From NCBI RefSeq assembly GCF_014633365.1, contig NC_068352.1, forward strand, positions 23,283,310 through 23,347,309: DNA of 64,000 nucleotides. Direction: 5' to 3'. The stretch's first letter is position 1. The number at the start of each line of letters is the position of its first letter. The notes under the pieces are model-generated. The model was not told the origin of the DNA. It saw only the letters and a program-made list of their open reading frames with translations, and searched no databases. The position numbers and the translations under genes are program-made. The stretch comes from Diospyros lotus (lineage: Eukaryota > Streptophyta > Magnoliopsida > Ericales > Ebenaceae). Shown one piece after another: positions 12,001 to 21,828 of this stretch.

Positions 12001-15000
12001 TGATAACATTTCAACCATCTCATGCAACTTTGAAAGAAAGGTTCAGTACGGGGGTTTATTTGGAATAGCTATTTTTTTTTTCTTCTTCATCTCTAGGTAT
12101 TTTTTATTTTACCCACCTTCCTTACTCGGTGTTTTTCCTTTACAAGATACAATATACGTCAGAGTTTATGAAACAAGGGTGGATCTTCTGAGGTCTGTCA
12201 TTATAGGGCCAGCTGGCACTCCTTACCATGATGGTCTGTTTGTGTTTGATGTTCTTTTCCCTCCTACCTATCCTGATATACCCCCGGTATGTTCTTGGAA
12301 ATAATATCTTTGTTTTGATTATCATTTTTAAAATTTTCCATAGTGAATAATAGACTGCGTCTCTCATAGATGGTGTACTACTATTCTGGTGGGCTTCGGT
12401 TAAATCCAAATTTGTATGATTGTGGGAAAGTCTGCCTTAGCCTTCTGAACACATGGAGTGGTGACAAGAATGAGATGTGGATGCCAAAGACATCAACTAT
12501 GCTACAAGTCCTTGTCTCTATACAAGCTTTGATACTAAATCCAAAGCCTTTTTTTAATGAGCCTGGTTATGCTAATATGTATACTGGGCCAGAGGGAGAG
12601 TGGAGATCAAAAGCATACAATGAAGAGGTTTTTATTCTATCTTTGAAGACAATGATGTATACACTGAGGAGGCCCCCGAAGGTATGTTTCTTTTCATGTC
12701 GTTGGCAATCTCCCGTGCATTTATGTCATGATGGGTTCTTATTTTTCTTGAGGTAAAACTTAATTTTAATTTTTATAGATTTTATATTTAGATGATATTG
12801 AATGAATGAATTATTAGGATTGTGAATTGATAAAGCCAAGTTGGGTTCTTATCTAAGAAATACCAATATGGACGTGTGTACAGAAACAGATAAGGATACA
12901 GACACACAACACATATATTTAGAAAAGCAAGGATATGGATATAAGAGAAAGTATGTAAATTATATATATATATATATATATACTTTTTATCAATAATATT
13001 GGAAATATTGAAAAGCACCACTAATCCTAACATGAAGATACTATTCTTTTTCATTTCGACAATATACAAAACTATTGAGAAAATGACACCGAACCAACAA
13101 AAATACTATAAAATCCATAATTATGATATAACAACAACGACGATCACAAGTCTTAATCCTATTAGGTGGATTGGTTACATGAATTCTAGACATCTAGCGT
13201 CTAGAATTCATGATGTTTGATCTAATAAGTTTTATGTTAACCGTTGGCTCCCTAATGCAACCATCCTCTATTTAACTAGGTTTAGGACCAGTTGTACATA
13301 AGAGGAACACCTTCAACATTGCAACCTTTGAGGAGATTACTCAATCCACACGTGAAGTTAAAATCCAAAATAATGATAACATAAACATTATTTCATGTGC
13401 TAGAAAAAGAAAAATGTAGCTATCTTCTTGGAGTTATAATTAGATTCAGTAGTGTTTTTTAATCTTTAGCCAAAAACTAATTTGTAGGCTTTACTTCAAA
13501 AGAGCAAGTTAGTTTTACCAATACTTTTGACTTGTAAGAAAAAGCAACATGTGGTGACCATATTAAAGTACTTCTCACGTGAATGGTGGAATCTTGATTG
13601 GCTTTCATCTATATGGAATTTACAATTGCTTCAGATTTGGTGAACATATTTTGCAGCCATACTTGTTTGTTTCTTTCAGGGAGGTTTTCTGAATCTTCTT
13701 TTTCAGTTGTTGATTTTAAAATGTATTTTAGGCCAGAACTTGAGTAGCATACACCTTGTGCACAGAAGTTACGTTCTTTTTGGCCTTTTAATGCACACAC
13801 TAATCAAACAAAAGAAGAAGTTAATTTATTCCCTAGCTATTTGTGTAACTTTAAGAAGGCTTTGATGTTGTATGTTGAGGGCACTGTTTTGAAGTGTTTC
13901 TTCTTCTGCGTGTGTACATGCAAGTGTATTGGGTGATGTGCAATGAAGATTGACTTCAGGTCACTGTTAAAGTGTTGCTTGCATTTAATTAGAAGGATTT
14001 GTGAGAATATATTGTGATCACAGGAAATTATCTGGAATCCTTTTTCTTTTTAAACTTGAATTAGGGAGAAACAGTTTAGGATCCAAAGGTTATAAATGAA
14101 GTAAAAAACTGAGTATATGGTACGTTCAATAAAAATAGTAGTGTGGCTGATGTTATTGTGAGACTTGGAGATTAATTTATCCTAAAAAAAAGATTACATC
14201 GATATCCTAGATTAAGGCAGGATGGTTATAGTGGAGAAGCATGCCTAGCATTTTATGTGATCATAAAATCCCTTTAAAGGTAAAAGAGAACTTCTGTCAG
14301 ATGATTATAAGATTATTTTTTGTTGTATGGCTTGAAATATTGGGCAGTTAATGTCAACATGTATAACATATAAGCATACCTGAAATGAAGACTATTATGG
14401 TGGATGTGTGGTCATACAAGAAGAGAGAAATTAAGGAACTAAATTATACATAATAATTAATAAGGTTGAGGTGGCACTTGTTAAAGATAAGATGCAGGAG
14501 TGATGACTAAAGTGGTTTAGGCATGTGAGAAAAAGACAGATGGATGCACTTGTGACTTTGTGAGGTAAGTGGAAGTGGAACGGATGGAGGAAATTTGAAG
14601 CAAAAGAGAATGAAATAGAATATATTAATATAATGTCCTTATAGAGGAAGTGGCCATAGATGGAGAGGTCTAGAATTAATGTAGCCATCCCACATAGTGG
14701 GATTATGTTTGTGATTGTTGTTGTTAATGGGCTGCTGTGAGTGCATTCAACTCTTTGTCATGCTTTATTTAATTTGAGTGGCTAAGTTGATGGCAACATA
14801 TTTTGTTATGTTCATGGATAATTTTTCTTTCTAGATTGTCTCTTCTCTCTCTCTCTCTTGCGTGTGCGCGCGCACGTGCACACACACGCACGCACAACTT
14901 CACATTTGATCCATTTGTTCTTTTGTTGCAGCATTTTGAGGACCTTGTTGCTGGTCATTTTCGCTTTCGTGCCCTTGACATTCTGTCTGCGTGTAAAGCT

Positions 15001-15183
15001 TATATAGAAGGTGCTGAAGTAGGGTCTGTGGTTGAAGGAAGAGCCCAGGATCCTCCTGCCCAGGTGGATACGGGCAAGACTGCTGAATTCAAGGCAACTG
15101 TTGCTAAAATGATGAATAGTCTAGTTTCATACTTCTCCAAAAATGGCTCATCAGGCTGTGAGCAGTTCCTCCCCCAACGGTGA
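82..15183 (+). CDS. Ubiquitin-conjugating enzyme E2, UBC25/26/38-like (six exons)
   Basis: E2 enzyme that accepts ubiquitin from E1 on a catalytic cysteine and passes it on to substrates with an E3. Exons are 82-147, 11078-11719, 11815-11878, 12147-12286, 12370-12681 and 14932-15183. All junctions are GT-AG and phases agree, giving 1476 nt (491 residues plus stop). The start ATG at 82 has a good context (caccATGG). Exon 2 encodes an N-terminal acidic region (runs of D/N, about residues 75-105) followed by [13 protein letters not shown], a signature of the plant UBC25/26/38 group. The UBC fold runs from exon 3 ([10 protein letters not shown]) through exon 5. The catalytic Cys is about residue 326 in [11 protein letters not shown], after [12 protein letters not shown]. 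The length suits this group and is far shorter than PHO2/UBC24. The family call is from remembered motifs; which paralogue it is cannot be settled. Intron 1 is 10.9 kb and TE-filled, but no exon is damaged. Confidence 0.9.
148..460. other. Intron 1 start, no feature seen
   Basis: AT-rich intron sequence between the exon-1 donor and the first transposon. No repeat or coding signal was recognised. Confidence 0.6.
461..1218. mobile_element. Non-autonomous TIR DNA transposon in intron 1
   Basis: The ends form a 16-bp inverted repeat with one mismatch: TACAGTGGCGGAGCCA at 461-476, and the inverse at 1203-1218. The ends are G/C-rich (GGGGGCAAAT near the left, a G-run near the right) and the interior is AT-rich with no coding capacity. 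Such ends are common in plant non-autonomous elements, often hAT-like. No clear target duplication was found, so the superfamily is open. Confidence 0.6.
1560..2275. repeat. Degenerate GTATCGTATC-type repeats
   Basis: Clusters of imperfect, partly inverted motifs (ATCGTATCGTATGATAC near 1586, CGTGTCGTATCATAC near 2128, TGTATCGTATCATATG near 2217) bracket about 700 bp of intron 1. This suggests a short repeat-bounded insertion, but no boundaries or TSD were resolved. Confidence 0.35.
2276..2799. other. Intron sequence with A-rich target tract
   Basis: No gene. The end (2745-2804) is a (GAAAAA)n-like purine tract, and G1 inserted into its last AAAAT. Confidence 0.6.
2805..3170 (+). repeat. G1 5' LTR
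   Basis: 366 bp from TGTCATGTGAT to GCTCTGACA, with a TATA-like GGTATATAAG near 2954 and a long (CT)n/(AT)n tract (3042-3090) that is much shorter in the 3' LTR. Confidence 0.93.
3174..3191 (+). other. G1 primer-binding site
   Basis: TGGTATCAGAGC sits three bases after the 5' LTR. This is the usual plant PBS complementary to the 3' end of initiator methionine tRNA. Confidence 0.85.
3212..4680 (+). pseudogene. G1 gag-protease remnant
   Basis: The gag frame opens at ATG 3212 and is cut by in-frame TAG codons at 3236, 3284, 3521 and 3677, with a frameshift near 3880. A retrotransposon-gag domain is readable (DAWYQGW, then [19 protein letters not shown]). Zinc-knuckle residues appear in [16 protein letters not shown] (about 4309-4356), followed by a Glu-rich linker. 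The protease has [13 protein letters not shown] (about 4531-4569). The pieces would form one gag-pol polyprotein in an intact copy. Confidence 0.85.
5044..5587 (+). pseudogene. G1 reverse transcriptase, N-terminal part
   Basis: Readable RT palm and fingers of Ty3/gypsy type: [32 protein letters not shown] and [20 protein letters not shown]. The frame stops where a DNA transposon has inserted after NQIFEP and resumes at about 6756. Confidence 0.9.
5588..6745. mobile_element. hAT-like non-autonomous element inside G1 RT
   Basis: 1158-bp insertion with perfect 11-bp terminal inverted repeats (CATAGTTACCT / AGGTAACTATG) and an 8-bp target duplication ATTTGAGC (5580-5587 and 6746-6753). Removing it restores the RT frame from NQIFEP onward. 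TSD length and CA-start favour the hAT superfamily. Subterminal G/C-rich motifs (GCGTTCC, GCGTACC and inverses) are repeated. The first half is unusually GC-rich and CT-rich compared with the AT-rich second half. No transposase is encoded; the open frames here look incidental. Confidence 0.85.
6754..8639 (+). pseudogene. G1 RT C-terminus, RNase H and integrase
   Basis: Resumes with [10 protein letters not shown] (the RT active-site DD, about 6774), then VEYLGHVIS. RNase H follows ([23 protein letters not shown]), then the integrase HHCC finger ([10 protein letters not shown] ... CSRCK, about 7789-7920) and catalytic core ([18 protein letters not shown]). In-frame stops at 7047, 7368, 7437, 7551, 8505 and near 8595 replace codons that are Arg, Trp or Gln in relatives. 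There is also a frame change around 7970-8120. Confidence 0.9.
8640..8990. mobile_element. Insertion of unknown type in G1 integrase tail
   Basis: The coding sequence breaks after DKVYLKL (about 8636) and resumes with [13 protein letters not shown] (about 9020). The roughly 350-bp interruption starts with a 10-bp perfect hairpin (GTTGTCATAG ... CTATGACAAC, 8637-8661). Read on the minus strand it has a TATA-like segment followed by a CT-rich leader, as in LTRs. A target duplication could not be recognised. Confidence 0.5.
9017..9380 (+). pseudogene. G1 integrase C-terminus and chromodomain-like remnant
   Basis: [16 protein letters not shown] and [14 protein letters not shown] are typical of the gypsy integrase C-terminal module. 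In a shifted frame [19 protein letters not shown] follows, resembling the chromodomain-like tail of chromoviruses. Stops (for example 9206) and a frameshift near 9280 show that it is dead. Confidence 0.75.
9412..9729 (+). repeat. G1 3' LTR
   Basis: 318 bp, co-linear with the 5' LTR. It lacks a short segment near position 95 and has a shorter (CT)/(AT) run. It is preceded by the purine tract CAAGGGGAGGGGAAT. Confidence 0.93.
9955..10105 (+). repeat. Au-like tRNA-derived SINE in intron 1
   Basis: GGTAAGGTTGC (9961-9971, box A-like) and GGTTCAAGTTG (9995-10005, box B-like) are followed by the tail signature GTGAGGAGCCTTGTGCACT and a short ending. This matches the general layout of the Au SINE family found across angiosperms. 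It is diverged and lacks a clear TSD. Confidence 0.7.
10106..11077. other. 3' part of intron 1
   Basis: Ordinary AT-rich intron DNA with a short (CT)n run at 10563-10580. It ends in the polypyrimidine tract and acceptor TCTTCAG before exon 2. Confidence 0.6.
11078..11719 (+). CDS. E2 gene exon 2 (acidic linker)
   Basis: Begins after the acceptor TCTTCAG and stays open for 214 codons. It encodes serine-rich sequence, a long D/N-rich acidic stretch and [13 protein letters not shown], then ends with GQQ before GTAAAT. No methionine opens this exon, so it needs the upstream exon. Confidence 0.88.
11815..11878 (+). CDS. E2 gene exon 3
   Basis: 64-nt exon encoding [20 protein letters not shown], the first helix of the UBC fold. 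It ends one base into a codon before GTGAGT. Confidence 0.9.
12147..12286 (+). CDS. E2 gene exon 4
   Basis: 140-nt exon encoding the UBC beta-sheet: the VRVYETR region, [16 protein letters not shown] and [10 protein letters not shown]. It ends in phase 0 before GTATGT. Confidence 0.92.
12370..12681 (+). CDS. E2 gene exon 5 (catalytic cysteine)
   Basis: Contains [20 protein letters not shown] with the catalytic Cys, then the C-terminal UBC helices ([16 protein letters not shown] and YNEEVF). It ends at RRPPK before GTATGT. Confidence 0.93.
12958..12982. repeat. (AT)n microsatellite
   Basis: A pure AT dinucleotide run in intron 5 of the E2 gene. Confidence 0.9.
13120..13260 (-). repeat. LINE 3'-tail-like fragment with a perfect hairpin
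   Basis: Read on the minus strand, a sequence like CCTAATAGGATTAAGACT followed by GTTGTTGTT resembles the 3' terminus of plant L1 elements. It overlaps a 14-bp perfect inverted repeat (13178-13191 with 13199-13212, loop of 7). Confidence 0.4.
14090..14742 (+). mobile_element. L1-type LINE 3' fragment in intron 5
   Basis: Translation in broken frames gives pieces of the plant L1 RT C-terminus: ADVIVRLGD and VPKK-like near the start, [25 protein letters not shown], then [13 protein letters not shown], the conserved LRWFGHVRRRP-type block. It ends at CATCCCACATAGTGGGATTA and a GTTGTTGTT tail. Many stops; truncated at the 5' end. Confidence 0.75.
14932..15183 (+). CDS. E2 gene exon 6 and stop
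   Basis: Starts [14 protein letters not shown] and runs 83 codons to TGA at 15181-15183. It encodes the family's C-terminal extension, with a long helix around [19 protein letters not shown]. Confidence 0.9.
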   Translation, partial: HFEDLVAGHFRFRALDILSACKAYIEGAEVGSVVEGRAQDPPAQVDTGKTAEFKATVAKMMNSLVSYFSKNGSSGCEQFLPQR

Positions 15184-15666
15184 TAGCTGCAGAGACTGAT
15201 CTTGGGGCTAACTTTAAGCAGCTTAGTGCTTTTAATTACATTTCCATGGTTTAGTTTTTGATGACATTGCACAGTCTATCGGTATAGAAGAACTTCTCTG
15301 GGTTCCGAAAAGGTGTAGATAAAGTGGTGCATTTAACTATTTATCCGTGCAAACCGAGATCCTTGTCAAAATCGTAATTGCATATCTAATCGTAATCAAT
15401 CAGGCTTTCTTGTTAGCATCCATTCATGCCTGTTATATGTCATTGTTCTGCTTTTTATTCTTTTTGTTTTAGGTTTTTACATGAATCAATCAGGTTTCTT
15501 GTTAGTGTGCATCCATCCAGGCAAGCGTACAAAATTGTGGGGCTTTGCCCTTACTTAGGTCGAACCCTGGTTGCGGATGATGCTAAGTAGAGTTTCTTAT
15601 CATCCGGGCAACTCACGAGGACCCATACTTGGGTTTTTGAACTTTGATGTGAATTTTTCACATCAA
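15184..15666. other. E2 3' UTR and start of the intergenic region
   Basis: Presumed 3' UTR after the TGA. A roughly 40-bp imperfect direct repeat (AATCAATCAGGCTTTCTTGT near 15397 and a close copy near 15484) is the only structure seen. The polyadenylation site could not be placed. Confidence 0.5.
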
Positions 15667-18138
15667 ACACAAGGTTTTATCCCTCGTCATTACTGTCGCA
15701 TATCTTGGATTTGGTGCCTGGTGAAACTAGCTTGGAACCAGTTTAGATCATCAGAAAATGCTACATGAATAATTTGGGTGACAATTTTGCTCTAATTACA
15801 AATTTACTCTGATTCAATTACAAATCTACCCTCAAATTGAATACCCCCAATTTGCTACTTATTTTCTCATGCTTCTCCCCCTCTCTCTCTGTTTGTTCTT
15901 GTCGGCGCAGTCGTCATTTGCTGTCGTTGAAGCTGTCGCCATCAATGCTTCTAGTCGCCATTCTAGCTGCTGTTGACGCCTCTCTCTCTCTTCTCAATCT
16001 CGTCGACATTGTTATCGATGCAGCTACCCCTGTCGTCGTTTGCTGCTATTGAAGCTGTCGCCATCAATGCTTCTGGTTGTCGTTTGTCTTTGTTGTAGCC
16101 TCCATCATCATCTGCCTCTGCCGTTTCAATCGCCGCCAATGCCTCCCCTTTCTCTCTCTCTTTTTGGGTCTTTTGTTCTCGCTCGCCGTTTCTCTCTTAT
16201 CATCGTTCGCTGTTCGCCTCTTTTAAAACCACCATCTCCTTATCTTTCTCTCTGAGTCTTCTATTTTCATCCACTATTTTTCTCTTATCGCTGTTTGTCG
16301 TCTGCCTTCAATGTTCTAGTCGTCGTAGGTGCCTTTATCTCATTTCTCTCTCTTTCTCTCTCGTTCTCGCTCGCGGCTTCTCCTCTTCGTTTGCCGTTCC
16401 CTGTTGTCCACCATCGTTCTCCTATAAAGAAGATTTATATTTATTTTTCAGTATATTGCACTTAATATTTTTAAAGTTTTGACAAAAAAATATGTATTTT
16501 TAGCTTATCATAAATGATAAAAATATCATATTGTTAATAGATTGGATGGATTAACCATTTTGTTTCTAATTTTTAAAAAATTAAACTAACATATATATAA
16601 ATATATAATATATTTACTAAAAATTTATTTGTATATAACTTTGGGTTAAATATACATATTTTTTAAAATAAAAATATAGACTAAACAGTGATACAAATAA
16701 ATAATATATTTCGGGTTAAAAGTATATTTTTATGTTATTATTTATTTGTATTGTTTGGATAAACGTGAAATATGATATTATAGTTTTATTTAACTTTACA
16801 TACAATTTTTACTTTTATGAAATATGATACTAAGATTTTGTACAACTTTACATATAATTTTTGACCTTTCAATTCAAGAAATACAAATAAATAATAATAT
16901 AAGAATATATCTAATTATTTATACATAAGATAATTACAAAATATATAAAATTTTATGTTTTGTATGAATGATAAAGCGAAGAAATATAATTGTATTGTGA
17001 TAGATATATGAATATATTTTTTATTAAAAATAAATATTATAATATTATGGTTTATAGTTTGATTTTTATTTTATAACTTAAAAAACAGAACAAAATTACA
17101 AAATAATTTTTTAAAAATAGCAAGTCAAACTATGCTCTTGAAAGTTTCAACATGTTACAATCTAAAATTTTTAAAAGTAACAAAATAGGTTTAATTTAGT
17201 CTAGATAATTTTGTATAATATGTTTTCAGTTTATAATTGTATTTAAAAAATATATTTTTATATATGTAAATCTTTTGTGTAATATATATACTTAGTTTGT
17301 GTATATTTATATTTAGATATAATATATATTTTTAGTAAATGACAATGAACGGTAGGAAACGATGAATGGAGAGGATAAGTGGTGGGCGAGAACATAAGAC
17401 CTGAGAGAGAGAGAGAGAAGGAAATGGAGGCGTTGACAGTTGGAATGATAGAGGTGGATGACGAATGGTGATAGGAGAGAAGCGACGAGCAAGAACAAAT
17501 GACCTAGAAAGAGAGAAAGAGAGTGAAGGAGATGGAGGCGTCGGCGGAGGCATATGGTGAACAATGATAGGAGAGAAGTGACAAGCAAGAACAGAAGACC
17601 CAAAGAAAGAGATGAAGGCATCAACGACTACTGGAATGACGGAGGCGGACGATGATGGAGGTTGCAACAGAGGTGAATGATGACCACAAGCGTTGATAGC
17701 GGCAGCTTCAACGACGGTGAACGACAGAGGCGGCGACTATGTTAATGGCAACGACGATAATAATGGGGATAGAGAGAGAAATGGGAGGGGGGATGAGAAA
17801 AAGAGAGAGAAAAGGAGATGGATGGGTCGACAACGATTGTAATGGTGATCAGAATCATTGATGGCGGCAACTTCAACGACTGTGGACAGCGACTGCGTCG
17901 ACAAAGAACTAGCAAAGAGAGAATGAGGCAAGAGAGGGGGAAGGAGAAAGAAAGAGAAGGGGGGAGGGAGGAGAGATAGAGTATGAGGAAGAAGGCATGA
18001 TTTTGGGCGAATATAAAAAAATTTGGGTTTAAAATATCACGATAAATTTGGATTGTCACCCAAATTGTTCATGTAACATTTTCCTTAGCACCAAATCCAA
18101 GATATGCGACAGTAATAATGAGGGATAAAACCTTGTGT
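15667..18138. mobile_element. Large inverted-repeat (foldback-like) element
   Basis: The outer ends are inverted copies: ACACAAGGTTTTATCCCTC from 15667 matches the inverse ending at 18138. Homology continues through TACTGTCGCATATCTTGGAT and GGGTGACAAT. Inside, a pyrimidine-rich left arm (about 15840-16425) mirrors a purine-rich right arm (about 17340-17990), each with internal near-repeats (CTTTTGTTCTCGCTCGCCGT and relatives). The centre (16430-17340) is very AT-rich with no coding capacity. The arms match imperfectly with indels. The superfamily is unknown and no TSD was identified. The many open frames in the arms are low-complexity artefacts. Confidence 0.7.
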
Positions 18139-18339
18139 CTATGCAGGTGGGGTGGCTACAAATATTCTTTATTATTATTATTATTATGATTTATTTTTAT
18201 TTGATTTCAAATGAGAATTGTCCTCCTTTTTACCATATCCCAATTTTTAATGTCTAAAACATATAGGCATATATACCCATTTAGCCATCTTTTCGTTAGG
18301 GTTTATTTTATCAATTATTTTATTTACACTGCATTTTTC

Positions 18340-18810
18340 ACTTTTTATGGAGTGTGATTTTGTTCACCCCCTTTAATAGGAGTAACGTTACCCCCTCAAT
18401 TATTATATTTTTTTTTTTTTGGGGAAAGGAGAGGGCAAGGGGTCTCTTTCCCTAAGAGACCTATCTTGTTTTTCTCTCTTTCTCTTTCTCCCTTTCCCTT
18501 GCTCTCACTGGCCTTCTTATCACTGCCTTGCTTCTCGCCGTTGCATCCTTTTTTTTTGTCATTGTCTCGCCTTGTTGCCTTGTCTCAGCACCCTCGCCAT
18601 TGCATCCTCCCTTTTCACGACGAACGATGAGGCGATAAGGGACGGGAAAAAATGCAGCGACAATTAAGATGCGAGAGACAATGAGGCAATTACGAAGGAG
18701 ACGAGAGAAAGGCAACGAGAGGGTTGTTGGAGAAGAAGAGGGAAAAAGAGAAAAAAGAGGAGAGGAGAGAGACAGGGACCCACAAAATTGCACACTCCTT
18801 TACGTGCTAG
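18340..18810. repeat. Pyrimidine/purine mirrored low-complexity block
   Basis: A CT-rich left half (about 18460-18560) is followed by a GA-rich right half (about 18670-18775), roughly inverse of each other with CATTGTCTCGCC / GAGACAATGAGG pairing near the middle. It may be a smaller relative of the preceding inverted-repeat element, or chance complementarity of simple sequence. Confidence 0.4.
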
Positions 18811-18999
18811 TGATGTTCAGCACGAAGTGACGTTTGCCCTTCTTAGGGTGATGATAACCTTCTTTGGTGATAAGTTAGCCTTCTACCTCTTTTGAGAGGC
18901 AATGCACACAAAGACACGGGCTTTGAGAATAGAAGGCTCTAGTATTTTTGAAGATAAATATTATTTTATAATGGGGTGGTTTGATGATTATATTGCCAT

Positions 19000-19100
19000 A
19001 GGGGGGTGGGGGGGGGGGGGGGGAAGTTTATTTGGTATATACGTAAAAGATAATAGCTATAAATTCTTATCAATTGTAAAAAAAAAAAAAAAAAAAAAAA
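19000..19100. repeat. Homopolymer runs G and A
   Basis: A G-run interrupted once (19003-19023) and an A-run of about 22 (19079-19100). Length is unreliable in any assembly. Confidence 0.85.
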
Positions 19101-20425
19101 CCCCTAAAAGCATATATCATACTTCAATTTTGATGATAGTTTGGTAAATGAGGCCTCCCCTTGTATAGGTGGATTCATCCACAGAGATTTATCACAATCA
19201 ATGCCCTTTCAATGCTCCTATGTTTTCTTGCTCCCAACTCGTAAACATATTGGAAACATTTTCAAACCTTTTACTATTAAAAAAAATTATTAAACTACTA
19301 TATTCTAAAATTATGTAACAAATTACTTTTAATTGTTCCATGCGAGAATAAAAATGCTAGTTGGGCTGCTGCCGCAGGTTTGGTTTAGCTAGTGGTTCTT
19401 TACTGTTCTTTTAAGAACAGTAATTTTTGGTTCAGCATGCAATTGTTACTTGGGAGTAGTAGTTTGGCAATTAATTTGGATTCAGTTGCAGTTTAATAAA
19501 CTTTTTATAAATAGTACCAATTTCAGAAAAAAGAAAAGCCAAGCCTTTTGAAATCCACTGAACTAAAGCCCACAGAAACCATTCCCCCAACCAACCTAGA
19601 GCTTGCCCTCAGTTCAAACAGACCGTAATCGGCAACTAAGTTTCTTACACAGATCTTATCAAAATGAATCCCACTACTAAATGACTTTTCCTCAGATTAG
19701 AGAATGCCGTACAACAAGCAATACATTAGCCAAACAAACAATAAAAAGAAAAGGAAACGTAATGGTAACACAGCTTGATCCTGGTAAAATACCATTCTTC
19801 CATTGCCTCGCGTGCAAGCAAAAAGCCAGTATGGACCATTCACATCTGGCTTACACACAGAATTGAGCTTCCTAGAATAGGCCGTGCCATGGAACATATC
19901 TCATGCTTAGTCTGAATCATCAAGCCTGTCATGTAATGCAGAAAATTTGTAGTATCAAAATACTCTCTCCAGAATTACTGGAAAACCATATTGCCACACT
20001 AGAAAGTTGCAATCCTTTGAGAACTTCAACCAAAAGCGAAAAATTGCTTAAAAGGAAATAAGTTGGTGGATAGGCAGTGTTCACTTTTCTTCAGCACAAT
20101 CAGGAGGCTTTGGAAAAAGAAAGTAAAATTTATTTGCTAGTAGTCTTAGAGTTGGCATAGGTGCGCATCCGGAAAAATTCTGACAGCAGAAAGTAGAATA
20201 AGTAAAGGGAGCATCCAATTCAACCCCCCCTCTCTCTCTCAGCGAATCACTAACAGTATGCTACGGCTCACTACCAAGAACATTTATTTCTGAGCAATAC
20301 TTTCAACAACACATACTTTTGTTTTGTTCAAGGGTTTAGGGAAAAAGGGCAAAGATGCGTCCAAAAATGATCGTCCTTAAGGTTGCAATTGAACCAAGTA
20401 GAGCCAATGTGAGATTTGCTGAGCT
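19101..20425. other. Intergenic sequence, nothing recognised
   Basis: Unique-looking AT-rich DNA between the convergent genes. The short open frames on either strand show no family motif. Confidence 0.5.
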
Positions 20426-20686
20426 CAGACTTGGCTCGGTGAACAAGCTTCTAGGCTTGAGCTCGAGCTCAACTCACATGAATTGAGCAAAAGCTTGGCT
20501 CAAGCTTTTGTTCGGCTCAGGCTCAACAGAACTTGATGGCTCGGGCTTAGGCTCATATTAGCTAGAAATATTTTTACAACCTGATATGCAAATAATCAAC
20601 AAATAATAACTTTAAATCAAACATGATAATCAACAAATATAACATCAACATAATAATCAACTAATAGTAACTTTAAATTACAATAA

Positions 20687-21060
20687 GGGTTTAATAATCT
20701 AGTTTATTCTCAACTTAAGATCATTTTACAATTTTATCCCGTTTTGAAAATTGCTTCAATTAGGTCATCATACTTTAAGATTGATGTCAATTTTATCCTC
20801 AATCATCCTGACATATGGCCTAACTGACGTGGCGGTTGAGATGGCATGCTAATTTGTCCAATAATTGACACATAAGCAAAATGATGTCGTTTTGCTTATG
20901 ATTTGCAGCAAGAGCAAGGCAAAATGATGTTTTGCTTATGTGTCAATTGAGGATAAAATTGACATGAATCTTAAAATATGAGGACTAAATTGAAGCAATT
21001 CTTAAAATGGACTAAAATTAAAAAATGACCCAAGTTGAGGATAAATCAGCCTATTAACCC
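20687..21060. mobile_element. MITE copy 1 (long TIR)
   Basis: 374 bp running from GGGTTTAATA to TATTAACCC. About 130-bp imperfect inverted arms share TTCTCAACTTAAG/CAAGTTGAGGATAA, AATTGCTTCAATT and GTCAATTTTATCCTCAAT. The centre holds ATGATGTCGTTTTGC. Non-coding; TSD not clear. Confidence 0.75.
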
Positions 21061-21462
21061 TTTTTCTTTTAGGCATTCAGGGCCAAGGTGGGTACATAAT
21101 AGTGGGCTACCTGAAACATACATTCACCACACCCTTTTTCTTTTAGGCAATTAAGGCCAAGGCCCAAGGCCTCTGAAACTCTTTGCGTCAATCTCATCAC
21201 ATATTTTCAATACTCTAACATGATATCTATAAACTTAAAATATAATAATAATAATAATAATAATAACTAGATTCAATTGGTATTTAATTAACAAACACAC
21301 TCTTATATGTATATATTGGTCGGGATACAATTGTCAAAAGATATTAATGTTCAAAAGCAAGTTGTAACTTGTTTGGGCACGAAAAAGGATAAAAATTTTC
21401 TTATTTTTTTTAAATAAAAGTATTTTGTGATTTCTTATGGTGTTTGGGTAAAAGTAAAATGG

Positions 21463-21828
21463 GGGGGCTAATATGTTGATTTATTCTTGACTTTGGGTCA
21501 TTTTTCAATTTTATCATATTTTAAAAATTACTTTAATTTGCTTTTCATACTTTAAAATTGATGTCAAATTTATCCTCAATTAACACATCAGCAAAATGAT
21601 ATCGTTTTGCCTTGTTCTTGTTACAAACCATAAGGCAAAACGACGCCGTTTGCTAATGTGCCAATTATTGGACAAATTAGTACGTTACCTCACTTGTGAA
21701 ACACACCAGATCAATCGAGAATAAAATTGACATCAATTTTAAAGTATGATGACCAAATTGAAGCAATTCTCAAAACGGGATAAAATTGCAAAATGATCCT
21801 AAGTTGAGGATAAACCAAGCTATTAACC
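21463..21828. mobile_element. MITE copy 2 (same family)
   Basis: Same arms and centre as the copy 400 bp upstream: CTTTGGGTCATTTTTCAATT at the left, AAATGATCCTAAGTTGAGG at the right and AAAACGACGCCGTTT in the middle. Its left end is more diverged. Confidence 0.72.

Noticed and set aside
15837..17931. Several 60-110-codon open frames on both strands
   Set aside because: They are translations of CT/GA-rich inverted arms (Ser/Leu/Pro-rich) that mirror each other on the two strands. No domain was seen.
18419..18793. Open frames of 82 and 110 codons
   Set aside because: Low-complexity CT/GA sequence read on both strands.
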